DNA from: Enterococcus_E cecorum_B
GTDB lineage: Bacteria; Bacillota; Bacilli; Lactobacillales; Enterococcaceae
Assembly (NCBI GenBank): GCA_946499615.1
Contig: CAMMST010000003.1
Location: 25,194-89,193 of the forward strand
Direction: 5' to 3'
DNA length: 64,000 nt
Of the stretch, positions 36,101 through 43,609 are shown in pieces; the stretch's first letter is position 1, and the number at the start of each line of letters is the position of its first letter. The notes under the pieces were generated by a model, which was not told the origin of the DNA, made no database searches, and saw only the letters and a program-made list of their open reading frames with translations. The position numbers and the translations under genes were made by a program.

Positions 36101-38143
36101 CATACTAGGATTTGCATATTGACTCACATCAAGGTCAAACATTAAGCCTTGTTTGATTTCTCCCATTTGCGGTGCACTAAATTTGGTGTCAGCATATATA
36201 CTCACGTCTAGACCACTTTTTAGCCCCATTCTTATATGTCTCATTTGTCCATAATTATACTTTGTATCCGCATAAGCACTGATATCTAAGCCGTCCTCTA
36301 ACCCTAAAGCAATTTCTCTCATTTGCCCAGCGTCATATTTTGGATCAGCAAAAACAGTAACGTCTAAGCCACGACTTAATCCCTCTTTGATTTGCTCTAA
36401 TTGCAAATCGTCAAAGTTTCCGTTTTCATATACACTCAAATCATTTGTGTTTTCTGTTTGCTTTACAGCCTCAAAAGTTTCGTCATCAGCCATTATAGCT
36501 GCTTCTTGCGTGTGTTCTGGTGTAACAGACTCATCTAACAGATAAATTGGCACTGGTTCATCAGGAAAGAAATACCATTTGCTTTCTTTTCCATTTTCTA
36601 GATTAGTCAATCCGATAATTTGTACGCTACCACGATCAGTGATTTCTCCTACACGATAAGGGATTTCTTGACGAACAATCACTTGGTTCATTTGAAGTTC
36701 CTCAAAAGCAATCTCTTTTAATTGATTTTGGTCAAAAGAAAAAGCAGGTGTTGAGGATTGGTCAACATCTGCTTGTATATTAGAAACAATAGATTCAGTA
36801 TTTGAGGTTGTTCTTGTGACAGTTTGAATAATTGATGATTCTGAATCTATCGGCTTCTCTTGTGTTATCCGATTGGTAGGTCGTCGTCCGTCGGTAAGGT
36901 TTCGTCCTGAAGAAAGGTCGGCGGTGTGTAAGTTGGATTCTCTGGCATGAACTCTGCTCTCGCTTGTTCTTGTGCTATCGATCTCGCCAACGTGTGAATC
37001 CGATAATTCTCCATGAAGCTCGGCATTCGATTGTGTTCCTCCTCGAATTTCCGAGTCTCCGCTCTCACGATTTCCCGTCTCCGATCGTCTTCCCAATCGT
37101 TCATCTTCTCCGCTACGTTCATCAGAAACTCGATAATGTCCCCCGACATCATCATTGCCATGTGTTCGATTGGCATGTGCTTTTGCATGTACTTCGCTAG
37201 CATGCGTTCTCTCAGCGTCAATCGATGGTCGGCGTGTTTCATATTGTTCTTCGGACGGTAGAGTAGCGTCCCGTCCTCCTCGTAATACGGTTCGTACTCC
37301 CATTGAATCCGAGGCAGTGAATCCATCATTTCTGCGAATCCCTCCAGGTACTTCCTCTTGAGTTCGAGCTGTTTCTGTCTTCGTAACATTGGAGATCTTA
37401 TCTGGCTCACTTCGTCGTGAATTAATTGCATGATTTCCGAATACGTCAATTCTTTGTTCATAATCTTTCATCCTTTCTAATTCTTGTTGTATTTGATAAA
37501 CCCTAGAGATAATTCCTTTATTTTGTTCAAATACAAAATTCAAAGTATCTGTCAAATCTTTAGTTTCAACATTTTGAATTAGCGAATGCAAATACTCATA
37601 GTTTTCTGAGTGAAAGTTTTGTTTGAGTTTATTTGAAAGTAAATAATCAGCTACACCACAAACAACGTCTACATCAAAATGAGTATTCATCATTTTGTAG
37701 TATTGTCTTACTCCCTGACTGAAATCGGGGTGTTGGAATAATTGCATAGATAGCATTTCTAGACGCTGCTCATTCATTTTCCATTGATATAACTCATACT
37801 GCGGGTTAATGGTTTGACTTACATCAAACACACTCAGATGTTGATAAAATCCACTTTCATTTTGGTAAATGATTTTATAGCTATGTTGCCCTTTCTTGAT
37901 TGGATTATTCAACCTTTTCCATGTTTGGAAGTCTGCCACAACACTTGCATTCTCATTCTGACTATACATTTGAAAAATCTGTTCAGCGTTATATTTATAT
38001 AGATAATCTGAATAGTCCAATATTTCGAAGAACAAATTTTTATTTTGTTTTGCCTTTTCAATTATAGCATAAGACTCTCTAAAAATCTCTATATATTCAA
38101 CATTTTTAGGCGGATTTTTTTGAGATTCTTCAAAAATACTCAT
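30185..38143 (-). CDS. giant N6-adenine methylase/SNF2-helicase protein of the conjugative element
   Basis: 2652 residues. Order: N-terminal ArdC/DUF1738-like segment (VADFQTWKRLNNPIKKGQHS, about residues 75-110); a disordered R/S/E/G/T/D-rich linker about 228-425 that overlaps the nested gene; 26-residue repeats about 580-690; two related 65-residue modules (FYKGLDVVIDDETYQI and FYEGMKVTYQSEEYTI); an adenine methylase with ILDPAMGTGNFF near 1160 and NVPF near 1229; a SNF2 helicase with AHEVGAGKTAS near 1850, DEAHNYKN near 2015 and QRDGRIVRQGN near 2340. The tail ends TQEYER. Such proteins are frequent on Gram-positive conjugative elements and may protect entering DNA. ATG 38143 follows GAGGTG; the longer frame to 38197 has no site. 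Confidence 0.88.
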   Translation of the reverse strand: MSIFEESQKNPPKNVEYIEIFRESYAIIEKAKQNKNLFFEILDYSDYLYKYNAEQIFQMYSQNENASVVADFQTWKRLNNPIKKGQHSYKIIYQNESGFYQHLSVFDVSQTINPQYELYQWKMNEQRLEMLSMQLFQHPDFSQGVRQYYKMMNTHFDVDVVCGVADYLLSNKLKQNFHSENYEYLHSLIQNVETKDLTDTLNFVFEQNKGIISRVYQIQQELERMKDYEQRIDVFGNHAINSRRSEPDKISNVTKTETARTQEEVPGGIRRNDGFTASDSMGVRTVLRGGRDATLPSEEQYETRRPSIDAERTHASEVHAKAHANRTHGNDDVGGHYRVSDERSGEDERLGRRSETGNRESGDSEIRGGTQSNAELHGELSDSHVGEIDSTRTSESRVHARESNLHTADLSSGRNLTDGRRPTNRITQEKPIDSESSIIQTVTRTTSNTESIVSNIQADVDQSSTPAFSFDQNQLKEIAFEELQMNQVIVRQEIPYRVGEITDRGSVQIIGLTNLENGKESKWYFFPDEPVPIYLLDESVTPEHTQEAAIMADDETFEAVKQTENTNDLSVYENGNFDDLQLEQIKEGLSRGLDVTVFADPKYDAGQMREIALGLEDGLDISAYADTKYNYGQMRHIRMGLKSGLDVSIYADTKFSAPQMGEIKQGLMFDLDVSQYANPSMDYREMNKIREELQQQAYLERANGLSEEAKHDSVEDTLSDLDGYIRLKPTEFYKGLDVVIDDETYQILDFEDHGNGIGTLSVRTSTSTTSFYESLERLEVYAKEEDLQRFAGKEREQEVLESNESVVETEESPISEERQHPTSTEQIELSPEQFYEGMKVTYQSEEYTIQSFENYGNGLGKLSLASDEKNATLFNSLKYMNGVFATNEEVAKFESQYQKDEFDGQTQSPEHSSFSMPLFQDISTTEEKTEVSDDWTLLSEDMRYKEVGENTFLIYPDGRYSENPVDIMTENGQLYYKEREAVSIIEPYEVNLFDFEENTPTNASIDVPIVDQEIVVPPISEKNVEDAKVNEADQMQHLSVEKTDFQFTPDKLEGFYGKTPKERIADNLQAIRLLKTIEQEERFATPEEQEILAKYVGWGGLADLVDENKSNYKEERQELKDLLTPAEYASVRESVLTAYYTDPKIIQVIYEAIEKTGFKGGNILDPAMGTGNFFAAMPQEMKDNSTLYGVELDSLTARLAKQLHQTAHIQQMGFEHTAFNQGSFDLVVGNVPFADFKLRDEQTLNEYYIHDYFVKRSLDLVHSGGIVAVITSSGTMDKQDKSFRTELAKQADLVGMVRLPNTAFKAIAGTEVVTDILFFQKRPLRSLDEIEKNPPLWLESNTDQSWKLVSNPAFPLSMNEYLKENVLARQENSGKKWYLFPEYQTFRGGTYTFRTREGFDYLSNIREELIDEASGTLFNGKSNQEVLPTIDERIRKDVPLFTYFVSDNTIQYYDGESLETLPLKGVKKERLLGMIALREQVKSIIDYQQEESYKDEVFQAQLQTLNKTYDGFVDKYGYLSDKSNSSLFSGDDYASLLLSIENEKDGKISKGDIFYRPTVRKKEVLIVQTPLEALNHSLSKKGRVDIDYMLSIYETTKEQLLKDLDDAIFDLPSGYETKEQYLSGDVKTKLAQAKQWAKENPLYEKHVRALESVQPEDLSVSDIHIELGARWIPEDVYKQFIVEVLEIPEFRFKWEGLAFRYSQASDNYLIEGKMQASNVAIDQTYGTARINALQILEKTLNYRKIKIVDTKNEIVDGELKKVEIPNQKETILAKAQQEKLKQRFRQWIFDNPERAERLLHIYNERFNRIRPRVYDGSYLNFESLNVNYQLYDHQKNVVARIIENGKALMAHEVGAGKTASMISAGMLMKEQGLIQKPLYVVPNHLTEQFGKELLQFYPTKKVLVTTKKDFKKENRKKFISRIATGDYDAIIIGHSQFEKINISKERREAMIEREIFEIQEAIAEAKREDNKSWTVKQMVGVEKKLRQRLSKLQNEKTKDTHLTFEQLGVDYLFVDEAHNYKNLYTYTKLSNVAGINTSESLRATDMYLKCQYLLEKNDGRGVTFATGTPISNSMSEFYVLQRYLQPELLQQMNLTSFDRWASTFGEITEALEIAPEGTGFRTRTRFAKFHNLPELMNGFSEIADIQTSDMLNLDVPKIKDGKAKLIISEPSDFQKQYMFELGERADKVRAGCDPSVDNMLKITNEAKLMAIDPRLLSDDYPIHTDGKLFKCAEQVARIWEESKEQKSTQIIFSDVGTPKENQFDAYHEMKRLLKELGIPENQIAFIHDAKDDVQREALFEKVRTGEVRVLLGSTEKLGTGTNVQHKLLAVHHLDVPWRPSDLTQRDGRIVRQGNENKEVQIYRYVAKDSFDSYLWQVQENKLRFINQIMSNRSYARSADDVDQTLLNAAEAKAIATGNPKILEKINTDKEVVTLQMLKNSYQENKLKMIHWLENYPSKQQDLQKQLNRLTQDNQSVVALSNQDFKITIDGKVYTDKSEALEALNIHFPQAVDITQMQGNVIGEYKGFKLSIVPNTMSSANLVMEGQTKHIATIEKNGKGTFVRMDNVLEAIPRRINDTKNELSDLEKRYIDTQAQIQKPFEREAELQTLLEKQVRINLEIESGENVPSSDDSIKEQPYQSRENPQQTQEYER
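36066..36404 (-). repeat. four and a half 26-residue repeats inside the giant helicase protein
   Basis: Units read QMREIALGLEDGLDISAYAD and variants, with consensus Q(L/M)xxIxxGLxxGLDVSxYADxKY, period 26 residues (78 bases). The helix-turn pattern suggests a small solenoid or a protein-binding module between the linker and the catalytic domains. Confidence 0.8.
36865..37461 (-). CDS. nested same-strand gene inside the helicase frame, 198-residue protein
   Basis: Complete frame shifted by one base from the host gene. Begins MNKELTYSEIMQLIHDE and contains RRQKQLELKRKYLEGFAEM, RIQWEYEPYYEEDGTLLYRP, RLTLRERMLAKYMQKHMP and ENYRIHTLARSIAQEQ, a normal helical globular composition with an acidic proline-rich tail (PENPTYTPPTFLQ...DDDLPIG). 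ATG 37461 is preceded by AGAAAGGA with 9-base spacing. The host frame here is low-complexity and hydrophilic with almost no hydrophobic core, the opposite of what a shadow frame would show. I do not recognise the family. Either this is an overprinted gene or the host linker was created by reading through it. Confidence 0.7.
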   Translation of the reverse strand: MNKELTYSEIMQLIHDEVSQIRSPMLRRQKQLELKRKYLEGFAEMMDSLPRIQWEYEPYYEEDGTLLYRPKNNMKHADHRLTLRERMLAKYMQKHMPIEHMAMMMSGDIIEFLMNVAEKMNDWEDDRRREIVRAETRKFEEEHNRMPSFMENYRIHTLARSIAQEQARAEFMPENPTYTPPTFLQDETLPTDDDLPIG

Positions 38144-38185
38144 AGCATTCACCTCGTCTATTTTATATTTATATTGTAGAAAAAT

Positions 38186-38212
38186 AAAAAGAAACAACTT
38201 TTAAAGTTGTTA
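38186..38212 (-). terminator. hairpin upstream of the giant helicase gene
   Basis: AACAACTTT and AAAGTTGTT pair, followed by TCTTTTTATTTTT on the minus strand. It would end transcripts from the genes at 38346 and beyond; TTGTTT in its right arm and TATAAA 18 bases later could start the helicase transcript. Further upstream, 38258-38293 is an operator-like palindrome. Confidence 0.65.
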
Positions 38213-38345
38213 TTTTACACTCCTGTTTCATCCGTTTCATTTGCATTGACTATTCGTATTTCGATAAGGATAACTATACTGTCCTTTCGAAATAGCCTTC
38301 TAATTTGTAAGGATATTTCAGAATTAATTTCCGATAAAGACATAG

Positions 38346-39128
38346 TTAGAAAGGAAATAACCCGAGTATCAAAAGAAACATAATAACCAACAAGAGGAAA
38401 AACTGCACCAGTTGCATTTCTTCTATCACTTTCACTTGTGCTTTACAATCTTCAATTGAACTGTTGTTTTCTTCTACTTTGTCTGACAACTTGCGCATTT
38501 CTTCTAATTGATTCTCTCCCTTTTGATTAACCAACTGATTACAATCGCTTTTTACTTCAACTAAAGGCAAGTCTTTATCGCTTTCCATAGAATCCTCTAG
38601 ACTTTTAAAATATGCTTGTTCCTCATTCTCTTTAATCACCCACCGATGTTGTTCATTTACCGTTTGACTGATATTTTTTATTTTATCAAATGGAAATTGA
38701 TGTTCTTCTCTATATTGCAAAATTTCAGACAAGCTATACAATTGATAGTCTTCCTTCGCTCTATATCGAATCCTATCAAGGTAATCATATAAATTTTCTT
38801 GACTATCTATCAAGACTAGGATTAAAAATGGTAAATCTAGATATTGTTCACTTAATTTTCCAGAAGTGTAATCATAAAAAAAATCCTCGTATTCTACCAG
38901 CAGAACTTGTTGTTCCAAATTTCGGTTTAATTTAAATGATTGATTAAATGATAGCACTTCACGTTCTGTCATATGACTCAACAATAAAAAATTCGATAAA
39001 AAATCTTTAGAACAGAAAAGCACATTACTTGGGACAAATTCTGATTCCTTAAAACCACCTCGTTTTAAGAGAAAACCAAATACTTCTTGTTCATTTACAT
39101 ATAAAATTTCAATTTTTACTTTATCCAC
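38346..39128 (-). CDS. hypothetical tail-anchored membrane protein
   Basis: 260 residues. Soluble N-terminal 190 residues with no recognised domain (KIEILYVNEQEVFGFLLKRGG, QYLDLPFLILVLIDS), a predicted coiled coil around 195-235 (LEEMRKLSDKVEENN), and a single C-terminal hydrophobic helix (QLVQFFLLLVIMFLLILGLF), so cytoplasmic with a membrane tail. GTG 39128 is used, with GAGGAGGG nine bases upstream. Same strand as neighbours; function unknown. Confidence 0.72.
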   Translation of the reverse strand: MDKVKIEILYVNEQEVFGFLLKRGGFKESEFVPSNVLFCSKDFLSNFLLLSHMTEREVLSFNQSFKLNRNLEQQVLLVEYEDFFYDYTSGKLSEQYLDLPFLILVLIDSQENLYDYLDRIRYRAKEDYQLYSLSEILQYREEHQFPFDKIKNISQTVNEQHRWVIKENEEQAYFKSLEDSMESDKDLPLVEVKSDCNQLVNQKGENQLEEMRKLSDKVEENNSSIEDCKAQVKVIEEMQLVQFFLLLVIMFLLILGLFPF

Positions 39129-39200
39129 TTTCTATCCCTCCTCGGATTAAGTTGTTTATTTTCATACATTGGGGAGTCTATTACATCATTCAATTCTGCC

Positions 39201-39593
39201 CTAAACAGTGATATATTTATTAATCGCCTCTTGAATCGATTCAGCTTCATATAATTCACTTGCTTCAACATAACACGGTATGACTTTATCTGTTTTATTA
39301 TCGTAAACAAGGTCAAAAGCAAGATATGAGTCATTCTCCATTTTAACGAAACAGAATACACCGTCTATCGGTATTTCGTGCAAATGCCAACCCGAAAAAT
39401 TAAACATTTCGTATTCTATGCGCTCGATACATCGATGAAACTTTAAAAGTTGCAAGTTATCCTCATCACTTTTATCTAACGGCAGTTTTAAAGTTTGAAC
39501 TTTATGAATATACCGTAAAATGAAATCATTCAAATAAATATTTTTGGTATGCTGCAATAGTTCAAGTGCAATTTCTTTTTGTTTTTGTGCCAT
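39201..39593 (-). CDS. hypothetical protein, 130 residues
   Basis: Soluble mixed protein: MAQKQKEIALELLQHTKN, a central ERIEYEMFNFSGWHLHEIP and FCFVKMENDSYLAFDLVYDN. No family recognised. Start set at ATG 39593, nine bases after AGGGAG; ATG 39602 is too close to that site. Confidence 0.65.
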   Translation of the reverse strand: MAQKQKEIALELLQHTKNIYLNDFILRYIHKVQTLKLPLDKSDEDNLQLLKFHRCIERIEYEMFNFSGWHLHEIPIDGVFCFVKMENDSYLAFDLVYDNKTDKVIPCYVEASELYEAESIQEAINKYITV

Positions 39594-39731
39594 CGTATTC
39601 ATCTCCCTATAAAATTTATCTACCTAATTAGAAACATTTTAGACCAATTATACGTTAAATAAATCTGAAATGAGCTTAGAATCGCATTCTAACACACGTT
39701 ATTTAAATGATTTTATTCCTGTTTAAATAGC

Positions 39732-39959
39732 TTAATCCCATGTATCAGGATCATCTTCTCCATAATCGACCTCTAGCCCTAAATACTCATAGGCTTTTCT
39801 TTTTTCAAATAGCATGATTTCTCTCATAGCAATTTTTCGCATTTCCAACTTTTGTCGATAGGCTTCTTTTTCGGCTATTTCTTTATCTAATTTGGCATTT
39901 TCTGCCATTAATTCTTTTTTTCGTTTCTTCATCAACTTTACTTTTTCTTTTGTGGTCAT
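39732..39959 (-). CDS. small coiled-coil protein, 75 residues
   Basis: Highly charged heptad-like N-terminal two-thirds (KEKVKLMKKRKKELMAENAK, LDKEIAEKEAYRQKLEMRK) and an acidic end (DYGEDDPDTWD). Likely a single long helix forming dimers. AGGAGG lies seven bases before ATG 39959. Follows the 374-residue coiled-coil gene by 34 bases and may partner with it. Confidence 0.68.
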   Translation of the reverse strand: MTTKEKVKLMKKRKKELMAENAKLDKEIAEKEAYRQKLEMRKIAMREIMLFEKRKAYEYLGLEVDYGEDDPDTWD

Positions 39960-39993
39960 GTTCATTCCTCCTCGTAAACAAAAAAAACAGGCA

Positions 39994-41118
39994 TCATCTG
40001 CCTGTCTTTCTTGAAAATATTCGCTTTAAAAATCCTTTTTGTTTTAACTGCTCATTTTCTTCACTAAGCACTGATTTTTCATTCTCCAGTACTTCCTTTT
40101 CATCTTCTAGCCGATTATTATCTTTTATTAGCAATTTTTTTTCATCTTCCAGCCGATTATTTTCTTTATTTAGCCTATCTTTGTCTTCTTTTAACTTTTC
40201 CTTTTCATCTTCCAGCCTTTGCAACCGCTCATTAGAAATAACTACATTATTGTAACTTTTTGCTTTTTTCTGTAATTCAATGAGCTCTTTTTCCAGTTTT
40301 TCAATCTCTTTATTTAAGCTTGCAACTTGCTCCTTTTTCAATGATTGCTGATTTTGTAATTCCTCTAGTTGCCGTTCATATTTGCTCAATGTCTCATATC
40401 TCTCCTTATTCAAAGCAGTCTGTTTTACTTGGTTACTAAATTTTCCAGATAAAAAGTATCTTCTATCTTGATAAGTCCTCCTTACCTGTAAAGCAACGTT
40501 CTCAAAGTCAAGTTTGTTTTGGAATGTTTGTGGGAGAGTCACATCTTTTGGAAATTTCAAATTTGCTTCAAATAAAGGAATATCCATTTTTTCCAGAATT
40601 TTCCGCTTAACATGGGTCGGTTCACTGGTTACTTTAAATTCTAAAGCAAGTTGTCCATTCCATTTATAATAATAAGAATAAGGGTGTGTTTCGTCTAACT
40701 GAATAAGATATTTAACAATAATGATTTGACCATTTTGCTCAATTCTTTTCATCTGTTCCATGTTTTCAGGAAAAACTTGTATCATCGTTTTTTCCCATTC
40801 TTTAATATAGAATTTGTCTATATCTTTAAAAGCACGTATAAAGACGATAAGTTCAGGTGTATAAGATACTTCTCGACTTGTATCTAATAACGGGCTAGCT
40901 TCACGTGGATAATACTTAAAATGAGCACCTTTTGAAGATTTTTTCCCATGTACAGGATGTACTTTTAATAAAGTTTGTAAATCATAAAATGGACTTTTTT
41001 CTTTAGGGTTTGTTATCGCAATGGCTCTTTCTTGCAAATCAAAAGCTTCAAATACATCCACTGTTTGTTCAACATTGCGAATATCATCTTTATACAACGC
41101 ATAAAACTTTTCTACCAT
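39994..41118 (-). CDS. hypothetical protein with C-terminal coiled coil
   Basis: 374 residues. The first 220 residues look globular (FYALYKDDIRNVEQTVDVFE, GAHFKYYPREASPLL, YYYKWNGQLALEFKV, RRTYQDRRYFLSGKF) with no recognised family. Residues about 235-360 are a long coiled coil with a 14-residue internal repeat (NNRLEDEKKLLIKD then NNRLEDEKEVLENE). The end is basic (FLKRIFSRKTGR). ATG 41118 follows GAGGTG. Perhaps a structural or DNA-handling protein of the transfer region; not assignable. Confidence 0.72.
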   Translation of the reverse strand: MVEKFYALYKDDIRNVEQTVDVFEAFDLQERAIAITNPKEKSPFYDLQTLLKVHPVHGKKSSKGAHFKYYPREASPLLDTSREVSYTPELIVFIRAFKDIDKFYIKEWEKTMIQVFPENMEQMKRIEQNGQIIIVKYLIQLDETHPYSYYYKWNGQLALEFKVTSEPTHVKRKILEKMDIPLFEANLKFPKDVTLPQTFQNKLDFENVALQVRRTYQDRRYFLSGKFSNQVKQTALNKERYETLSKYERQLEELQNQQSLKKEQVASLNKEIEKLEKELIELQKKAKSYNNVVISNERLQRLEDEKEKLKEDKDRLNKENNRLEDEKKLLIKDNNRLEDEKEVLENEKSVLSEENEQLKQKGFLKRIFSRKTGR

Positions 41119-41167
41119 GTCACACCTCTTTCTCTACTATGAACAGCTATCCTTTCGTAAATCATTT

Positions 41168-41578
41168 TCAACAATTTAACTTTAAATAGTTTTCTAAAAG
41201 ATTATATTTTTTCAATGAAATCACATATTTAAACTTCATCACAAAAACAGCTATTAGCTGGATACAAATCAACAATAGTATTACAAAGCTCGGTAATATA
41301 CTATCCTTAATTGTATCTAATGGCAGATTAGTATATATATGAAACAAAAAAGAAAAAATATCTTTTAAATCACTGGAAAAGATAATTGTTGCAAACAGTC
41401 CAAGTAATATCTCCCAGCTTTTAGCATAAGATTGTATGGAAGCTTTCAAGAATAAATACTCGGATAGCAATTGTTCATTGGGTGTATTTTGAAAATAATT
41501 TTGGGATTGCTTATACTTTTCATAGTTTCTATTTTTTATTTTTTTGAAAATGAGCATAATTCTGTCACGTATTCGCAT
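41168..41578 (-). CDS. hypothetical membrane protein, two helices
   Basis: 136 residues: a basic N-terminus (RIRDRIMLIFKKIKNRNYEK), then two hydrophobic segments (WEILLGLFATIIFS and LPSFVILLLICIQLIAVFVM). No family recognised. Start chosen at ATG 41578 with GAAGGA upstream; ATG 41593 has no site. Confidence 0.6.
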   Translation of the reverse strand: MRIRDRIMLIFKKIKNRNYEKYKQSQNYFQNTPNEQLLSEYLFLKASIQSYAKSWEILLGLFATIIFSSDLKDIFSFLFHIYTNLPLDTIKDSILPSFVILLLICIQLIAVFVMKFKYVISLKKYNLLENYLKLNC

Positions 41579-41727
41579 TTTATCCTTCTCCATTTCTCGT
41601 CTATTATTTTATCAGATAAAAATGTCATTATCTATAAAATATTAGCTTCTAAGTAACAATTTATTGGTAATAACCGTACTCTTTCTGCGTATAGAGAATT
41701 CATTTTAACGTACATTATTTTTATGAT

Positions 41728-43536
41728 TTATCGTTCAAATTCATCCCTTTTTTTAGGAAACTCCTTTTGAACATTTTCCTTTGTACTCTCTTCAAAAGAG
41801 TCTTTAAAGTACGCCTTTGTTTTTTCTGGATTGCTTTTTAAGTAACTTAACATTCCTTTTACTTCAAAAATGCTTTCTGCTTGCTTTTTTGCAAGATCAT
41901 ATTTTTCCGAATTTTGTTCTGTTGGTACGAGACTAAAGTCATATATACGACTATCCATAAATGCTGAAAAAGCGTCCAGTGATTGTATTTCTTCTACTAA
42001 CTGCTTCGGATTGTCAGTCATAAACAAAATATCATCTGGTCCGCCTTGATAATCATATAAAATCACTTGATTATAGGAAGTATTTAAGTCTACACCATAC
42101 TCTGTTTCATATGTGGCAACAGTCGCTAAATCATAATCTATTCCCGATAAGTTTTGTTCTATGGTATATCGCTCTCCATCTTCATAAACAGGTAGCTCTG
42201 CAACAAAGCGATACATATCCTCTGCCTGTTGCATTTCGTTACATCTTTGAATAAATGTTTCTACTTCATCAGGCGGATAAAGGGCGTCCACATTTTTACT
42301 TTCAATTACCGTTTGTAAATGTACAAGTGAATCTTCAATATTCGAACGATTCTTCCATGAACTGTCATAGAAAACCCCACGTTTTTGCTCGATACCTAAA
42401 AATTCATGGATATATTCTACGGCATACGGAATGACCTTGCTGGTATCGTTTAAATCAGGATACGTTTTATCTCCTTGTATACGAAATCTTAAAAGAAAGT
42501 CATTGCCTAAATCAAAGTCTTTTTGATACGTTTTTTGTTTAGACAAAACATCTGAAGGAAGTTGCTGAATGGTTGCCATGATTTCCTCAATTGGGATTTT
42601 AAGGAGTCTTGTTTGATCCATTGTTCTCGTATTCTTTTCCAATTCATGAAATTGCTCACTACATGATTTTTCGAATGATAAGACATCTTCTTCAGCTAAC
42701 AAACGTTCATAGGCATGTATAGGTAAAAGTTTTTCTAATTTTTGCAACTCATCTCTGATATTAAATTCATTTCCCCAATTTTCGCCATATGCCAAAGTCC
42801 CTAAATAGTGTTGATTTTGCCATAATGAAACTTTCCACGGACTGAATGAACTATCCTCAATATACTCCGCTTGTCGTTCCGCTTGAATCGTTAAATGTAA
42901 ATCTAGTTTTTCCCAATCATCAATAGCAAGAATATGTTCGTATTCTTTCACATTTCTTTGAATGGATTTTAAAGTAAGTTCACTCTCTTGAGAAAATTCA
43001 TCTTGTATTTTTTCTATCGGTAATTGGTACACTTTTTCGATATCCAATTCCTTATGAAAGTATTTGAGAAATGATTCCTTTAACAAATCCCTCTTTGCTT
43101 CTTCTATTGGGGTTAATTCTGAGTCTGCGAGCTGAATATTGTTACGATAAACCTTCAGATAGTTTTCTAAACCATTTCTTAGTCTCTCTGGCAGCTCTTT
43201 TTCAGTTGTTAATGCCCATTCTTTTTGTGAAACAAATCCAACATCCAAGGATTGCCCAATCGTTATCGGCACCACATGTTGAAAATTGAAATAGCTTAAA
43301 TGTCCATCGTTGAATACAAAAGGCTCATAACTTTGAAAAGCTAATCCCTCTTTTGCTTGAATTTGGTTTTCTGGAAGTGCTTCTTCTAGTGGTAAAATAT
43401 AAGGTTGATAATCTATATTCATAAAGACCGCACGTTGAAATAAAGGCATTCCTTGCGTGCTTGCTTCTAAATCCATTCTCTGACTTAAATCATCAAAAAC
43501 ATTGGATAGATTTAATAAAGGTAAATAATTTGGCAT
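41728..43536 (-). CDS. large hypothetical cytoplasmic protein, 602 residues
   Basis: No recognised domain. An internal duplication is visible: a unit with GENWGNEFNIRDELQKLEKL ending in a cysteine (FEKSC) recurs about 150 residues later as DSSWKNRSNIEDSLVHLQTV ending FIQRC. The C-terminal part has YDLATVATYETEYGVDLNT and acidic stretches, and the protein ends KKRDEFER, the tail also found on the relaxase and the giant helicase. Same strand, between the lipoprotein gene and small membrane protein gene. Possibly transferred by or part of the DNA-processing complex (inference from the tail). Confidence 0.72.
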   Translation of the reverse strand: MPNYLPLLNLSNVFDDLSQRMDLEASTQGMPLFQRAVFMNIDYQPYILPLEEALPENQIQAKEGLAFQSYEPFVFNDGHLSYFNFQHVVPITIGQSLDVGFVSQKEWALTTEKELPERLRNGLENYLKVYRNNIQLADSELTPIEEAKRDLLKESFLKYFHKELDIEKVYQLPIEKIQDEFSQESELTLKSIQRNVKEYEHILAIDDWEKLDLHLTIQAERQAEYIEDSSFSPWKVSLWQNQHYLGTLAYGENWGNEFNIRDELQKLEKLLPIHAYERLLAEEDVLSFEKSCSEQFHELEKNTRTMDQTRLLKIPIEEIMATIQQLPSDVLSKQKTYQKDFDLGNDFLLRFRIQGDKTYPDLNDTSKVIPYAVEYIHEFLGIEQKRGVFYDSSWKNRSNIEDSLVHLQTVIESKNVDALYPPDEVETFIQRCNEMQQAEDMYRFVAELPVYEDGERYTIEQNLSGIDYDLATVATYETEYGVDLNTSYNQVILYDYQGGPDDILFMTDNPKQLVEEIQSLDAFSAFMDSRIYDFSLVPTEQNSEKYDLAKKQAESIFEVKGMLSYLKSNPEKTKAYFKDSFEESTKENVQKEFPKKRDEFER

Positions 43537-43569
43537 AAATAGACCTCACTTTCTATACTTTTTTGCAAC

Positions 43570-43595
43570 AAAAAAAGGACTGTAAAAACAGCCCT
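43570..43595 (-). terminator. terminator after the lipoprotein gene
   Basis: ggactgt/acagccc stem around a short A-rich loop with seven T following on the minus strand. Confidence 0.75.
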
Positions 43596-43609
43596 CTTAC
43601 ATATTTATT

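Noticed and set aside
39116..39361. 81-codon minus-strand frame
   Set aside because: Shifted frame over the end of the 130-residue gene with atypical composition and no start signal.
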